64,000 nt of DNA from Thalassovita mediterranea (GCA_019448215.1 CP080408.1:1178001-1242000), one strand, 5' to 3'; shown: positions 7,881-18,409, numbered from the stretch's first letter. Translations and numbers: made by a program. The notes: generated by a model from the sequence alone, not told the origin.

Positions 7881-9755
7881 ATGGCCTCAGCAAATGATTT
7901 CGATGTCATCGTCGTTGGCGGCGGACACGCCGGTTGCGAAGCCGCAGCTGCATCGGCGCGGCTTGGTGCGCGCACGGCGCTGATAACCCACAAGCGCGCA
8001 ACGATTGGCGAGATGTCATGTAATCCCGCGATTGGTGGCCTTGGAAAAGGACATCTGGTTCGGGAAATCGATGCTCTCGATGGGCTTATGGGCCGGATCG
8101 CTGACAAGGCGGGTATTCAGTATCGTCTGCTGAACCGGTCAAAAGGCCCTGCCGTCTGGGGCCCGCGCGCGCAGATGGACCGGAAGCTGTACCGCGAAGC
8201 GATGCAGGCCGAGCTGGTTGACTATCCCAATCTAACGATTGTCGAAGACGGCGTCGAAGACCTGACGACTGAAGACGGCTGTGTGACGGGCGTAATTGGG
8301 CTTTCGGGCGATAGCTGGAGTGCGGCCGCCGTTGTCATCACGACCGGGACCTTCCTGAAAGGCGTTATCCATCGCGGTGAAGAACGTATTCAGGCTGGCC
8401 GTGCCGGTGAAGCACCCGCAATCGGGCTTTCGGACCGTCTTTACGCGCTCGAGTTGCCGATGGGCCGGCTCAAAACGGGCACCCCTGCCCGGCTGGATGG
8501 AAAGACGATCGACTGGGATCGCCTAGAGACCCAGCCGGCCGACGACGAGCCTGTGCCCTTCTCTTTCATGAATTCGCGTGTCGATGTGCCTCAAATCGCT
8601 TGTGGCATTACGTATACGAGTGCACGTACGCATGAAATTATTGCGGAAAACCTCAACAAATCGGCTGTCTATTCAGGCGCGATCGCGGGCAAAGGGCCGC
8701 GCTATTGTCCATCCATCGAGGACAAGGTTCACCGCTTTGCCGATAAGGACCGTCACCAGATTTTCCTGGAGCCGGAAGGGCTGGACGACGATACGGTTTA
8801 TCCGAACGGGATATCGACCTCGCTCCCGACCGATGTGCAGGAAGCTTTTATCCGAACGATTGAAGGTCTGGAGAATGTCCGCATTATTCAGCCGGGCTAT
8901 GCGATTGAATACGACTATGTCGACCCGCGCGCGCTTTATCGCAGTCTGGAAGTGAAGGCGCTGAGCGGCCTTTATCTCGCTGGTCAGATCAATGGCACGA
9001 CGGGTTACGAAGAAGCTGGCGCCCAAGGTCTCGTGGCTGGCATGAATGCGGCGCGACGCGCCTTCGGCGAAGATGCTGTGCATTTTGACCGTGCCGAAGC
9101 CTATATTGGTGTCCTCGTGGATGACCTGACGACGCGCGGCGTGACGGAACCGTACCGGATGTTTACATCCCGCGCCGAATATCGTCTGGCGCTCCGCTCA
9201 GATAATGCCGACCAGCGCCTCACGCAGAAGGGTATCGAAATCGGACTTGTCTCTGGGTCTAGAAAAGAGATGTTTCACGTGAAACATCGCGCCCTGGAAT
9301 CTGGCCGTTCCTTGCTGAAATCGATTACTTTGACACCAAATGAGGCCGCTCAGCACGGCTGGAAGGTCAATCAGGACGGTCAGAAGCGTCGAGTCTGGGA
9401 TTATCTGGCGTACCCAGATATCTCCATGGCGGATATTGAAACAGTGTTCGATGAAGTGTCCGCGTTGGATCCAGCCACAAAGACCCAGCTAAGCATCGAA
9501 GCTCTTTATGCCGGGTATATCGAGCGGCAGCAGGCAGATGTAGACGCCCTGCGCCGGGACGAGACTTTGGACATACCTGCACGTTTTGACTACTCGGCTG
9601 TGGGTGGCCTCTCAAACGAGGTTCGCGGTAAGTTGGAAGCTGTCCGCCCCTCTACAATCGGCCAGGCGTCGAGGATTGAAGGCGTTACACCGGGGGCATT
9701 GGTTGCCCTGCTCGCTGCGGTGAAGCGCAGCCAGAAGCTGCGTGCGGTAAGCTAA
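7881..9755 (+). CDS. mnmG: tRNA uridine-5-carboxymethylaminomethyl modification enzyme MnmG (GidA)
   Basis: FAD- and NADH-dependent partner of MnmE in wobble-uridine modification. 624 aa. The N-terminal FAD-binding motif is [12 protein letters not shown] (about residues 11-22), followed by [22 protein letters not shown] second hallmark, [16 protein letters not shown], sits near residue 370. I chose the ATG at 7881 because GAGGAG lies 5-7 nt upstream; an in-frame GTG at 7869 lies before that site and would not use it. parS site 3 lies inside (9271-9286, read as FHVK). The stop overlaps the rsmG start (TAATG). Confidence 0.96.
   Translation: MASANDFDVIVVGGGHAGCEAAAASARLGARTALITHKRATIGEMSCNPAIGGLGKGHLVREIDALDGLMGRIADKAGIQYRLLNRSKGPAVWGPRAQMDRKLYREAMQAELVDYPNLTIVEDGVEDLTTEDGCVTGVIGLSGDSWSAAAVVITTGTFLKGVIHRGEERIQAGRAGEAPAIGLSDRLYALELPMGRLKTGTPARLDGKTIDWDRLETQPADDEPVPFSFMNSRVDVPQIACGITYTSARTHEIIAENLNKSAVYSGAIAGKGPRYCPSIEDKVHRFADKDRHQIFLEPEGLDDDTVYPNGISTSLPTDVQEAFIRTIEGLENVRIIQPGYAIEYDYVDPRALYRSLEVKALSGLYLAGQINGTTGYEEAGAQGLVAGMNAARRAFGEDAVHFDRAEAYIGVLVDDLTTRGVTEPYRMFTSRAEYRLALRSDNADQRLTQKGIEIGLVSGSRKEMFHVKHRALESGRSLLKSITLTPNEAAQHGWKVNQDGQKRRVWDYLAYPDISMADIETVFDEVSALDPATKTQLSIEALYAGYIERQQADVDALRRDETLDIPARFDYSAVGGLSNEVRGKLEAVRPSTIGQASRIEGVTPGALVALLAAVKRSQKLRAVS
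9271..9286. other. parS: parS site 3 (perfect 16-bp palindrome)
   Basis: TGTTTCACGTGAAACA, an exact consensus match inside mnmG, read as M-F-H-V-K-H. The flanks extend the symmetry by one pair (A on the left, T on the right). Confidence 0.93.
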
Positions 9756-10372
9756 TGCAGCGTGCGATAGAGACGGCGCTCACCGACGCCGGGGTTTCAC
9801 GTGAAACATTGCCGCTTCTGGAAGGTTATGTCCGGCTTCTGGACGACTGGCGCCAGCGTATGAACCTTATCGGTCCACGCGAAATGGACACGATATGGGA
9901 GCGCCACGTCCTGGACAGCGCGCAAATGGCGGGCCTAACAACCGCAGAAAGCCGCATCGTTGATATCGGCTCAGGCGCCGGTTTTCCGGGTCTCGTGCTC
10001 GCTTGCGAGGCAAAAACCCGCGGCGGCGACGTCACGATGGTGGAAACGACCGGAAAAAAGTGTGCATTTCTTCAGGCTGTGATTTCCGAACTCAGTCTGC
10101 CCGCCAAGGTCGTCCAGTCGCGCATCGAAAACGCGAAGGCAGAACGCGTTGATTTTATTACGGCAAGGGCGCTGGCCCCGTTGCCGAAGCTGCTTGGCTA
10201 TGCGAATCCGTGGATGTCCAAGGGTGCGACCGCCCTCTTTTTCAAAGGTGAGCGCTGGCAGGAAGAATTGACGGATGCCTCGGATTACTGGACGTTGAGA
10301 CATGAAGCGATCCCTAGTCGTACGAGCGAACGGGGGGTCATACTCAAGATCGAGGAGGCGCATCGTGTCTAA
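9755..10372 (+). CDS. rsmG: 16S rRNA (guanine527-N7)-methyltransferase RsmG (GidB)
   Basis: SAM-dependent methyltransferase acting on G527 of 16S rRNA. 205 aa. The SAM-binding motif I is DIGSGAGFPGLVLA (about residues 69-82), and RHVLDSAQ just before it is a family block. The start codon overlaps the mnmG stop (TAATG), and the end overlaps parA by 8 nt. parS site 4 is at 9793-9808, read as GVSRET in the N-terminal part. Confidence 0.95.
   Translation: MQRAIETALTDAGVSRETLPLLEGYVRLLDDWRQRMNLIGPREMDTIWERHVLDSAQMAGLTTAESRIVDIGSGAGFPGLVLACEAKTRGGDVTMVETTGKKCAFLQAVISELSLPAKVVQSRIENAKAERVDFITARALAPLPKLLGYANPWMSKGATALFFKGERWQEELTDASDYWTLRHEAIPSRTSERGVILKIEEAHRV
9793..9808. other. parS: parS site 4 (15 of 16)
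   Basis: GGTTTCACGTGAAACA, one mismatch at the first base of the consensus. It lies near the 5' end of rsmG, read as V-S-R-E-T. It is the site closest to parAB, about 0.6 kb away. Confidence 0.88.
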
Positions 10373-11186
10373 GACTGGCACCCGGATCCTGGCAATCGCA
10401 AACCAGAAGGGCGGCGTTGGCAAGACGACCACGTCGATCAACCTTGGCACGGCGCTGGCGGCCGTCGGGCGGCGCGTGCTTGTGGTGGACTTCGATGCGC
10501 AAGGGAATGCCTCGACCGGACTCGGCATCAGCCGCGCCGATCGCAAGCTGACCAGCTATGATGTTGTCGTCGATGAGATCCCGCTTGAAGAAGCGATCCT
10601 GCCAACGCTTGTGCCGCGTCTGGAGATCGTGCCGGGCGATGAGAACCTCTCTGGTGTAGAAACAGAGCTCGCTGACAAGGCGCGCCGTTCATACCGGCTG
10701 CGCGATGCCATTCGTACGCACGTGGAAAAGTATGCGTTAGACGAAGACAAGCGCTACGATTTTATCCTGATCGATTGCCCGCCTTCGCTTTCATCACTCA
10801 CCATAAATGCGATGACCGCGGCCGATGCGCTGCTCGTGCCGCTGCAGTGTGAGTTCCTGGCGCTGGAAGGTCTCAGCCAGCTTCTGCGGACCGTCGAAGT
10901 CGTGCGGTCGGGCCTCAATCCTGATCTCGAAATCCAGGGCATCGTGCTGACCATGTATGACCGCCGCAACAATCTGTCTGATCAGGTGGCGGACGAAGTG
11001 CGTGAGGTGCTTGGCTCAAAGGTCTATAAGACGGTTATCCCGCGCAACGTACGTTTGTCCGAGGCGCCGAGCTTTGGCAAACCCGCCCTGCTCTATGATT
11101 ATCGTTGCCCGGGCAGCGAGGCCTATATCCGTCTGGCGTCCGAAGTTCTCCAGCGTGAGCGCGCGCGTGCGATGGAGCCGGCCTGA
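10365..11186 (+). CDS. parA: Chromosome partitioning ATPase ParA
   Basis: Walker-type ATPase that moves ParB-parS complexes to segregate origins. 273 aa from a GTG start at 10365 (VSKTGTRILAIANQKGG). GAGGAG at 10352-10357 is 7 nt upstream of this GTG, and the family begins just before the P-loop, so the in-frame upstream ATG (10302, inside rsmG) is rejected. The deviant Walker A is KGGVGKTTT with the signature lysine, Walker A' is VDFDAQGNAS, and Walker B lies in FILIDCPPSLSSL. The start lies inside the end of rsmG (8-nt overlap) and the stop overlaps parB (TGATG). Confidence 0.97.
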   Translation: MSKTGTRILAIANQKGGVGKTTTSINLGTALAAVGRRVLVVDFDAQGNASTGLGISRADRKLTSYDVVVDEIPLEEAILPTLVPRLEIVPGDENLSGVETELADKARRSYRLRDAIRTHVEKYALDEDKRYDFILIDCPPSLSSLTINAMTAADALLVPLQCEFLALEGLSQLLRTVEVVRSGLNPDLEIQGIVLTMYDRRNNLSDQVADEVREVLGSKVYKTVIPRNVRLSEAPSFGKPALLYDYRCPGSEAYIRLASEVLQRERARAMEPA

Positions 11187-12109
11187 TGAGCGGTGATTCA
11201 AAGCAGAAGCCAAGCCGTCTTGGGCGGGGCCTCTCCGCCTTGATTGGCGAGGTTGAGGGTGTCTCCTCATCTTCGGCTGGAGAGGAGCGGGGCCCTGAGG
11301 CCAAGACGGACGCCTCCACGCTGGCGATCAGTGATATCCGGCCAAACCCGCAGCAGCCGCGGCGCTATTTCGCTGAGGCGGATTTGAACGAGCTATCGGA
11401 ATCAATCCGCGCCAAGGGTGTCCTTCAGGCTATTCTTGTCCGACCAGACCCGAAAACGGCTGGAAAGTATCAGATTGTCGCTGGTGAACGTCGCTGGCGC
11501 GCGGCCAAACAGGCAGGCCTGACCGAAATCCCGGCCACGATCCGCCAGATGGATGAGCTTGAACTGCTCGAAATTGGCATCATCGAGAATGTCCAGCGCA
11601 CAGATCTCAATCCGATTGAAGAAGCAGAAGCTTATGGCGCCCTGATGAAGCGGTTTGGGCGCACGCAGGAAGGCCTCGCTGAAAGCGTCGGGAAAAGCCG
11701 CGCGCATATCGCTAACACGTTGAGATTACTGAACTTATCGGAAGTTGCGCGCGAGCATCTTCGCGAAGGCCGTATCTCTGCAGGCCACGCCCGCGCGGCG
11801 CTTGGTGCGCCGGACCCGGACGCGGTAATCGCCATGGCCGTGAACAAGGGCCTCAGCGTGCGTGAGGTCGAGAAGCTCTCTCGCTCGGCAAAGGATGATG
11901 GTGGCCTCGAAGCTGTTGCGGGCCGCGTTCGCCAGGCGGAAAAGGACGTCGACACCGAAGCGCTCGAAGCTGATCTGGCGCGCGCCCTTGGGCTGAGCGT
12001 CGATATTCGCCACAAGGGCGATAAAGGCGAAATGCGTATTAAATACAGTGACTTGGAGCAGCTGGACGACCTCTGTCGCCGTCTGACAGCCAAGCGCTCA
12101 GCGGGCTGA
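11186..12109 (+). CDS. parB: Chromosome partitioning protein ParB (CTP-dependent clamp)
   Basis: Binds parS, loads and slides as a CTP-gated clamp, and stimulates ParA. 307 aa. The N-terminal ParA-contact segment is RLGRGLSALIGE (about residues 11-22). The CTP-binding domain has NPQQPRRYF and the GERRWRA box (about residue 100). The central HTH is around KSRAHIANTLRLLNLS, followed by the arginine-rich dimerisation tail. Four matching parS sites lie 1.4-4.5 kb upstream. The 3' end overlaps holA (opposite strand) by 12 nt. Confidence 0.97.
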   Translation: MSGDSKQKPSRLGRGLSALIGEVEGVSSSSAGEERGPEAKTDASTLAISDIRPNPQQPRRYFAEADLNELSESIRAKGVLQAILVRPDPKTAGKYQIVAGERRWRAAKQAGLTEIPATIRQMDELELLEIGIIENVQRTDLNPIEEAEAYGALMKRFGRTQEGLAESVGKSRAHIANTLRLLNLSEVAREHLREGRISAGHARAALGAPDPDAVIAMAVNKGLSVREVEKLSRSAKDDGGLEAVAGRVRQAEKDVDTEALEADLARALGLSVDIRHKGDKGEMRIKYSDLEQLDDLCRRLTAKRSAG

Positions 12110-13135
12110 TCGCACCGAGGCTGATTTCACGATATTAAGCAGCAGGAGCCGTAGCGCCGGATCGGCGGCGGCTGCGGATGTTTTCGCCTGAATCTCAAGA
12201 TCGTGAATGGCAGCCAGCAGGCGCGTCAGCGACGCTGACGTCCAGAGATCAAGGCGCGCGCGGAAAGCGGGCCATTCTGAGCCCCAGACGGGTGGGCGTA
12301 GGCGTCGCCCGATATCACCGCCGGTTCCCATAAGTCCCCTCGCCTGCATCAGGCGCCGGATTTCCATCTCTAGGATGCGAAGCACGCTGATCGTGCTGGT
12401 GCCGCTTTCGATGACCCGGTCATATTCGGCCTGACAGCGCGCTGCGTCACCATCCAGCGCGGCATTTGCGAGATCGCGAGCACTGTCATCGGCGTCGGTG
12501 CGACAAACAGCGCGAACATCTGCAACGGATATGGGGCGACCGAGGCCGCGGCCGTAAAGAGAGAGCTTTTCACTTTCCTGATTGGCCAGTCCTCGATGGC
12601 CGGGAAGCAGGCTTACAAAGTCGTCGAGCGCGTCAGTCTCAATCTGGACGTCGAGCGCAGCAAGCTTTTCCTCCACGAGCGACTTCAAGGAATCGGCCGT
12701 ATCGGCATAGACCTGAATGGCGGCGGCTGTGCTCGACTGCTCGATCGTGGCGCGAAGCTTCGACCGCTTGTTCAGGCTACCATTGAGAACCAGAAGGCGG
12801 TTTGCGAAGCCGCTACCCATCTGGTCAGCGCGCTCAATCAGGTCCAGCACGGGCTTGGCAATCTTCTCGCCAGAGGTGCGTATGCGAACGATCTCAATAT
12901 CGCCGAGGAGTGATCCGATTTCGACCTTGTCGGAAAGTAGATGGGGCTCACGGCGGATATCATCATCGTCGAGGACGACCTGCCGCGCATTGCCGGCAGC
13001 CTTGCTCCAGCTCGCGGTGATCTGATCGGCGAGATCATTCACCACGCCTTCATCATCCCCGAAAACGAGGGCGCACCAAGGGCTGTTTTCTGAACTCTTG
13101 AACCGGCTGGAAACCTGACCGCTTTTAAGGATCAT
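12098..13135 (-). CDS. holA: DNA polymerase III delta subunit
   Basis: Clamp-loader subunit that opens the beta clamp. 345 aa, beginning [14 protein letters not shown] and continuing with CALVFGDDEGVVNDLA, the degenerate nucleotide-binding start of the delta AAA-like fold. LLPGHRGLANQESEKLSLY (part: HRGLANQESEKL) in domain II is typical of alphaproteobacterial HolA. The start overlaps the lptE stop (ATGA), placing it at the end of leuS>lptE>holA. The 3' end overlaps parB convergently. The C-terminus is divergent, as usual. Confidence 0.88.
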   Translation of the reverse strand: MILKSGQVSSRFKSSENSPWCALVFGDDEGVVNDLADQITASWSKAAGNARQVVLDDDDIRREPHLLSDKVEIGSLLGDIEIVRIRTSGEKIAKPVLDLIERADQMGSGFANRLLVLNGSLNKRSKLRATIEQSSTAAAIQVYADTADSLKSLVEEKLAALDVQIETDALDDFVSLLPGHRGLANQESEKLSLYGRGLGRPISVADVRAVCRTDADDSARDLANAALDGDAARCQAEYDRVIESGTSTISVLRILEMEIRRLMQARGLMGTGGDIGRRLRPPVWGSEWPAFRARLDLWTSASLTRLLAAIHDLEIQAKTSAAAADPALRLLLLNIVKSASVRSAR

Positions 13136-13614
13136 TGGGCCGCTTCAAGCTGCAGACGAAGGTCGTCTACAATCTTGCGGGCCAGGTCGCGCATGCCGCG
13201 CGCAGAGGATTCGGTCTGCGCGGCCACGTCACCGAAAGGCGACTGTGTGGCCGAGATCGGAATCTGCACCTGGGCGTCTCCATTAAAGGCCTGCCCGCCT
13301 TCCGTTGTGAGCGTGAACGCCGCATCGCCTTCGAGGAAAGACCGCGACACGCTGCCATCATTCAGCAGGGTGATACGCTCAAGCTCTTCCTCGAGCGTGA
13401 CTTTCAGATTTGCTGGTCCGTTCAGCCCGGGAAGGCCAATCGCAAGCTCTTTCAGAAGTTCGCGGCGAAGAAGGTAGCCCGACCGGCCATCAATCTCATC
13501 GACGCGGATCATCCCTTCGCCAGCCTGATTGAAGGAAGCGTCGGCATAGAGCGGGCGAAAACCACAGCCAGCCAGCATCAGGGCGGCAAAGGAAGCGAGG
13601 AGCAAATTCTTCAT
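13132..13614 (-). CDS. lptE: LPS-assembly lipoprotein LptE
   Basis: Outer-membrane lipoprotein that plugs the LptD barrel and assists lipopolysaccharide insertion. 160 aa. The N-terminus [23 protein letters not shown] is a lipoprotein signal with lipobox LAGC; the mature protein begins CGFRPLYA, a hallmark of alphaproteobacterial LptE. Low sequence conservation beyond this makes the context important: leuS-lptE-holA is a conserved order, here with ATGA overlaps on both sides. Confidence 0.88.
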   Translation of the reverse strand: MKNLLLASFAALMLAGCGFRPLYADASFNQAGEGMIRVDEIDGRSGYLLRRELLKELAIGLPGLNGPANLKVTLEEELERITLLNDGSVSRSFLEGDAAFTLTTEGGQAFNGDAQVQIPISATQSPFGDVAAQTESSARGMRDLARKIVDDLRLQLEAAQ

Positions 13615-16172
13615 GACGCCACGATATTCACGATACGGCCGGGAACCACAATGATTTTCTTGACCTCGACGCCGTCGAGGAAGCTCGCAAGCTCAGGAAG
13701 CTGGAGAGCCTGTTGCTCGATCTCGTCCTTGCTGGCATCGCGCGCAACCTGGATTTCCGCACGGCGCTTGCCATTGACCTGAATGGGAAGCGTGATCGTG
13801 TTTTCGACCATGAGCTCCGGGTCGGACACCGGCCAGGCAGCGTCGGAAATGAAACCTTCTTCCCCAAGCACGCTCCAGCACTCCTCAGCGAGGTGAGGCA
13901 TGAACGGCGTCAGGCAGATTGCCAGCATGCGCGCGCTTTCATGGCGCGATGCAGACGTCTCGTCGTCGGCGCCTTCTGCCTTCTTGAGCGTGTTCACCCA
14001 GTCATGGCAAAGCGCGATCGCTGCGTTCAGCCTGAATTCGGAGATGGCCTTGTTGATCTCGGCGGCTGCGCGGTGTGAGAAGCGCAAGAGCGGCGTTGGC
14101 TCAGCTTTGCCTGACGGCCTTTCTGCGCCATCAAGGCCAGCAAAGATCGACCAGACGCGCTGGACAAAGCGGGCTGCGCCCTCGGCGCCGGCCTGCGACC
14201 ACTCAACATCTCGTTCAGGCGGACTATCTGACAGCACAAACCAGCGGGCAACATCCGCACCAAACGAGACGATAATCTGGTCCGGATCGACCACATTCTT
14301 GCGGGACTTCGACATCTTCTCGACGGGGCCTGCCGTCACTGACAGATCCGTGCCCCGCACAAACAGGCCGCCATCCCGGCGTTCAATATCCGCCGGCTCG
14401 ACCCATTTGCCCTCACTGTTCTTGTAGGTCTCATGCGTGACCATGCCCTGGGTGAAGAGGCCGAGGAATGGCTCGCCCTTCGGCAGATCCAGCTCCCCAA
14501 CATCGCGCAGCGCGCGTGAAATGAAGCGGGCATAGAGAAGGTGCAGCACGGCGTGCTCGACACCGCCGATATACTGATCAACCGGCATCCAGTAGGCGCG
14601 TTCGGCCTTGTCCTTGATCCCTGCAAAACGTGCGAAATACCAGGACGAGTCGACAAAAGTATCGAGCGTATCTGTTTCCCGCGTGCCTTCGCCGCCGCAT
14701 TTCGGACAGCTTGTTTTCTTCCAGGTCGGATGGTGCGCGAGCGGATTGCCCGGCTTGTCGAAGCTCACATCCTCTGGAAGCGTGACCGGCAGATCGGCGT
14801 CAGGCACCGGAACGGCGCCGCAGCTCTCACAGTGGATGATCGGGATCGGACAGCCCCAATAGCGCTGACGCGACACACCCCAGTCGCGAAGACGGTAGTT
14901 GATCGTTCCTTCACCCAGACCGAGCGTTTCCAGCTTCTCGATCGCGGCGGAGATTGCCGCTTCGGTCGCGAGACCGTCGAGGAAGTCGGAATTATAGATC
15001 GTGCCAGGGCCGGTGTAGGCGGTGTCGGTGATCTCGTGATCGTCCGCGCTGGTGTCCGGTGGCAGGACCACAGGCTGAACCGGCAGATCGTATTTGCGCG
15101 CAAAATCGAGGTCACGCTGGTCGCCGGCCGGGGAGCCAAAGATGGCGCCGGTGCCATAACCAGACAGGACAAAGTTCGCCGTCCAGACAGGAATTGTCCA
15201 GCTTGGATCAAACGGATGCTGAACGCGGAGTCCAAGATCAACACCCAGCTTTGGCGCTTTCTCGATAGCCTCTTCAGACGTGCCGATTTTTGCGGCTTCT
15301 GTAATGAAGTCGCGGATGTCGGGGCGGTCTTCCGCGAGTGCACGCGTGATTGGATGGTCTGGTGCCAGCGCTATGAAACTCGCGCCGTACAGCGTATCGG
15401 GACGGGTCGTGTAGACCTCGATATGCTTTCCGAACTCTGCGGGTTGCTCACCGTCGATCACCCAGCGGACAGTGGCGCCCTTGGATTTACCAATCCAGTT
15501 GGCCTGCATCAGGCGGACCTTGTCCGGCCAGTTCTCCAGCCCGTCCAGACCTTCCAGAAGCTGGTCTGCATAGGCGGTGATGCGGAAGAACCACTGCGTC
15601 AGTTCACGCTGTTCGACCGGCGCGCCAGTGCGCCAGCCCTTGCCATCGATGACCTGCTCATTTGCAAGCACCGTATTGTCGACAGGGTCCCAGTTGACCT
15701 TGCTGGCCTTGCGATAGGCGAGACCGGCCTCGAGAAGTTTGAGGAACAGGCGCTGCTGCTCGCCATAATAGTCGGTGTCGCAGGTCGCGAATTCGCGGCT
15801 CCAGTCGAGGGTCAGGCCAAGCTTTTCCAGCTGGGCGCGCATGGTCGCGATATTCTGATAGGTCCATTCACCGGGATGAACATTGCGCTCGATCGCGGCA
15901 TTCTCTGCCGGCAGGCCGAACGCGTCCCAGCCCATAGGGTGAAGCACATTGTGGCCGAGCGCGCGGCGGTGACGCGCGACGACGTCGCCCATCGCATAGT
16001 TGCGCACATGCCCCATGTGGAGTTTGCCCGATGGATATGGAAACATTTCAAGGACGTAGGACTTGTCCTGTCCTTTCGCCTCATCCGGCGTTTTTGTTTT
16101 GAATATACCGGCATCCGCCCAGGCTTTACGCCACTTGGCTTCCGCGGTTTGCGGATCATAGCGAGACGTCAC
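13611..16172 (-). CDS. leuS: Leucyl-tRNA synthetase
   Basis: Class Ia aminoacyl-tRNA synthetase charging tRNA-Leu. 853 aa, full length. The HIGH-type motif is HMGH at residues 52-55 in [14 protein letters not shown], and KMSKS is at about residues 618-622 (EKMSKSRKN). A CP1 editing domain lies between, and a Zn-type CxxC pair (HCESCG ... CPKCG) sits near residues 450-500. First gene of leuS>lptE>holA. Confidence 0.97.
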   Translation of the reverse strand: MTSRYDPQTAEAKWRKAWADAGIFKTKTPDEAKGQDKSYVLEMFPYPSGKLHMGHVRNYAMGDVVARHRRALGHNVLHPMGWDAFGLPAENAAIERNVHPGEWTYQNIATMRAQLEKLGLTLDWSREFATCDTDYYGEQQRLFLKLLEAGLAYRKASKVNWDPVDNTVLANEQVIDGKGWRTGAPVEQRELTQWFFRITAYADQLLEGLDGLENWPDKVRLMQANWIGKSKGATVRWVIDGEQPAEFGKHIEVYTTRPDTLYGASFIALAPDHPITRALAEDRPDIRDFITEAAKIGTSEEAIEKAPKLGVDLGLRVQHPFDPSWTIPVWTANFVLSGYGTGAIFGSPAGDQRDLDFARKYDLPVQPVVLPPDTSADDHEITDTAYTGPGTIYNSDFLDGLATEAAISAAIEKLETLGLGEGTINYRLRDWGVSRQRYWGCPIPIIHCESCGAVPVPDADLPVTLPEDVSFDKPGNPLAHHPTWKKTSCPKCGGEGTRETDTLDTFVDSSWYFARFAGIKDKAERAYWMPVDQYIGGVEHAVLHLLYARFISRALRDVGELDLPKGEPFLGLFTQGMVTHETYKNSEGKWVEPADIERRDGGLFVRGTDLSVTAGPVEKMSKSRKNVVDPDQIIVSFGADVARWFVLSDSPPERDVEWSQAGAEGAARFVQRVWSIFAGLDGAERPSGKAEPTPLLRFSHRAAAEINKAISEFRLNAAIALCHDWVNTLKKAEGADDETSASRHESARMLAICLTPFMPHLAEECWSVLGEEGFISDAAWPVSDPELMVENTITLPIQVNGKRRAEIQVARDASKDEIEQQALQLPELASFLDGVEVKKIIVVPGRIVNIVAS

Positions 16173-16213
16173 GGCGTCCCTCCTGCAATTCGGTGAGCTG
16201 GCTTTTTACGCGC

Positions 16214-16645
16214 CTAGCTGAGTTCTGAAGATTTGAGAACGCGTGCCCGGGTCAGGATTGCATTCTCGAGCTGGATCCCGGTGGAGACATCGACGGGCGC
16301 GTCAGTCCACTGGCCGTTTTCCTGAATCTGACGGAAGACGGAAACTTTCACACCGTCGGCCCGTAGTCGCGAATCGAGGATGTAGACAGTCGCGCGGATA
16401 CGCTCGTCCTGTGCATCGGGAAACGACTTCCAGTCATAATTGATGATGCCGCCAACCGGATCAGCCGTCGTAAGTGGGAGCGTGTTCAGAGTATCAAGGC
16501 TAGCGCGCCATAGATAAGGGTTCACCCCACCTTCGAAGTTCTCGGCAACGCTGATGTTCTGAGCACCGCCATTGCCCGAAAACAGGCAGCCTGAGAGAGC
16601 GAACACCCCGAAAAGGGCAGCGGCGATCTTTGTGGAAGCCTTCAT
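16214..16645 (-). CDS. DUF3576 lipoprotein
   Basis: 143 aa from the ATG at 16643-16645. The N-terminus MKASTKIAAALFGVFALSGC is a lipoprotein signal with lipobox LSGC; an in-frame ATG 51 nt upstream would bury the signal, so it is rejected. The body has VNPYLWRASLDTL and GGIINYDWKS, characteristic of the DUF3576 family found next to leuS in many Alphaproteobacteria. The function is not established; export to the outer membrane and the link to lptE/leuS suggest an envelope role (inference). Divergent from the porin at 16762, so the approximately 115 bp between hold two promoters. Confidence 0.83.
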   Translation of the reverse strand: MKASTKIAAALFGVFALSGCLFSGNGGAQNISVAENFEGGVNPYLWRASLDTLNTLPLTTADPVGGIINYDWKSFPDAQDERIRATVYILDSRLRADGVKVSVFRQIQENGQWTDAPVDVSTGIQLENAILTRARVLKSSELS

Positions 16646-16761
16646 TACGAATATCCTGTCGGCAATATCTTCTTCATTCGCCGATCTGTATATCATCTGA
16701 GACCGGTCGGGCCAGTGCTGATATGTGCTCGGCGAGAAGCAATCTATTGGATGACCTCCAG

Positions 16762-17916
16762 ATGAGATCAGCCCTACCCTTATTCATTGCGATTTCGCTG
16801 GCTGCACCCCTGCCGCAGGCGCTTGCCCTGCCCCTCGATGTCGAGAGCGATATTGAAGCGGCCACAGTCGTTTCGTTGCTGGATGACACCCGCGCCGACA
16901 GCGAAGCGGTGCTATATGAGATCAGCTTTGATACAGAGGCCGAGACCATCCTCCAAAACGGGACCGAACTTGGCGCCCGGCTGACATTGCGGGGCCAGAG
17001 AGACCATCCGCTCCGCCCCGGTTTTGCCGGAGACTTCGGGACGGGTCTGCCAATTGCCGGGGCCTATAGCGGCCTGTCCGGCGGTCCGATTGGAGACGAG
17101 ACAGGCGCGCGCGGCCGCCTCGAAGCAGCATATCTTCGCGCCGATGGCGGGTATGGCGAACTTCGCATCGGCAAGGACCGGGGCGTCGCAGCGCGATTTT
17201 TCGAAGGCGCCGCAAGCGCCCTCACCTATTCGTCTGTCGCAAATCCATATCTTGATCCTACCGGTCTCAAGATAAACCGCACCAATCACGATGTGACCGG
17301 GCCGTCCGCAAAGCTGAGCTATGCTAGCCCGCGTATCCTTGGCCTGCGCGCGGGCATTTCCTATACGCCGGACGCCGATGGACAGAATCTTGATCGCAGC
17401 CTGTCAGATGCCATCGGCCAGCCCGGGCTTTCCAATGTTGTTGAGGTAGCGGCGAATTTATCCCGCACACTTCGCTCTTCAGGAACGCGCATCGAGGCTT
17501 CGCTCGCCTGGTCGAGCGCTGAGCCGGATGATTTTGCGGGCCTGACCCGCGACCGGATGGAAACCTGGTCACTGGGCGCAAATGTCGAGCGCGATGGGAC
17601 CGAGTTCGGACTTTCCTGCCTGCAGAGCGACAATGGCTTTGGCGGCGCCGACTATTCGGCCTGGGAGGCTGGTGTGGCTCGCGAGTTTGGCGAGACGCGG
17701 GTCTCTTTGAACTATGGCGAGGCTGAGGATGACCTCGCGCAGCTTTCCTCGGAAGGCTTCAGCCTTGCGGCCAGTCGGGAACTTTCGGACGGCTTCGACG
17801 TCGCTCTCTCATATCAGAATGAGCGTCTGGACACGCCCGGCGGTAACCGCACCAGCAGGGGAGTTGTGGTAGAAATCACACTCCAAGCCGATTTTTTCCG
17901 TATGAGCAGGAATTAA
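16762..17916 (+). CDS. Outer-membrane porin (general porin type)
   Basis: 384 aa. The ATG at 16762 gives a clean Sec signal (MRSALPLFIAISLAAPLPQALA) with cleavage near residue 22; longer in-frame starts upstream would bury it. The rest is rich in alternating polar/aromatic strands with Gly, Asp and Ser turns (for example ELRIGKDRGVAARFFEG and VSLNYGEAEDDLAQL), as in 16-strand porins of Alphaproteobacteria. The last residues are ADFFRMSRN, so the usual C-terminal Phe beta-signal is not the final residue. It is the one gene here that I do not expect between the DUF3576 and ntrZ-like genes from Caulobacter order. Substrate unknown. Confidence 0.75.
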   Translation: MRSALPLFIAISLAAPLPQALALPLDVESDIEAATVVSLLDDTRADSEAVLYEISFDTEAETILQNGTELGARLTLRGQRDHPLRPGFAGDFGTGLPIAGAYSGLSGGPIGDETGARGRLEAAYLRADGGYGELRIGKDRGVAARFFEGAASALTYSSVANPYLDPTGLKINRTNHDVTGPSAKLSYASPRILGLRAGISYTPDADGQNLDRSLSDAIGQPGLSNVVEVAANLSRTLRSSGTRIEASLAWSSAEPDDFAGLTRDRMETWSLGANVERDGTEFGLSCLQSDNGFGGADYSAWEAGVAREFGETRVSLNYGEAEDDLAQLSSEGFSLAASRELSDGFDVALSYQNERLDTPGGNRTSRGVVVEITLQADFFRMSRN

Positions 17917-17968
17917 TGTTCAATTCGCGCGTTCGTTTGATTAAGTAGCCTCGTAACAAAGGTGGCAA

Positions 17969-18406
17969 ATGAAGTATTCTGTAACAGCTCTTGCAGCGTT
18001 CGGCGTGTTCGCGGCCCTTCCGGCCACGGCACAGTCTGAGCCTATTGAGCTGTCGCCGCCGACCGTATCCGAGACTGAGAAGGCCCAGCCGGACTGGTAC
18101 CGCCAGTTCACGCTGAGCTCGCCATCTGATGCGACGCCGATCTGGCAGGGTGCGCCGAACAAGGAAGTTCGTCTCGCCTGGATCAAGGGCGACCGCTGGC
18201 AGCTGAGCGTTGATATGACGTCGCGTCCGGACGACTCTCCGCTTGCACGTGAAGAGATGCGTGCTGGTGCTGAGTTCCGCATTACGCCTCGCATCAGTGT
18301 CGGCGGTGAGTTGACGCTTGGCGCAACTGAGCTTGATGAGCTTCAGCAGCTGCAGAACGAGACGATTGAGACGGGTATCCGTCTGCGCTCTGCTTTCAAG
18401 TTTTAG
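17969..18406 (+). CDS. NtrZ-like periplasmic protein
   Basis: 145 aa with a Sec signal (MKYSVTALAAFGVFAALPATA, about 21 residues) and no lipobox. The mature protein includes FTLSSPSDATPIWQGAP and ends in a beta-rich tail, ITPRISVGGELTLG to SAFKF. In Caulobacter NtrZ is a small periplasmic protein that restrains the sensor kinase NtrY, and its gene lies a few genes from parB beside leuS; position and size match here. The assignment rests on synteny and general features, not on a motif I can prove. A good ribosome binding site (AAAGGTGG) precedes the ATG. Confidence 0.55.
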   Translation: MKYSVTALAAFGVFAALPATAQSEPIELSPPTVSETEKAQPDWYRQFTLSSPSDATPIWQGAPNKEVRLAWIKGDRWQLSVDMTSRPDDSPLAREEMRAGAEFRITPRISVGGELTLGATELDELQQLQNETIETGIRLRSAFKF

Positions 18407-18409
18407 CTT

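Noticed and set aside
14541-16196. 551-codon plus-strand ORF antisense to leuS
   Set aside because: Exact shadow of a full-length leucyl-tRNA synthetase.
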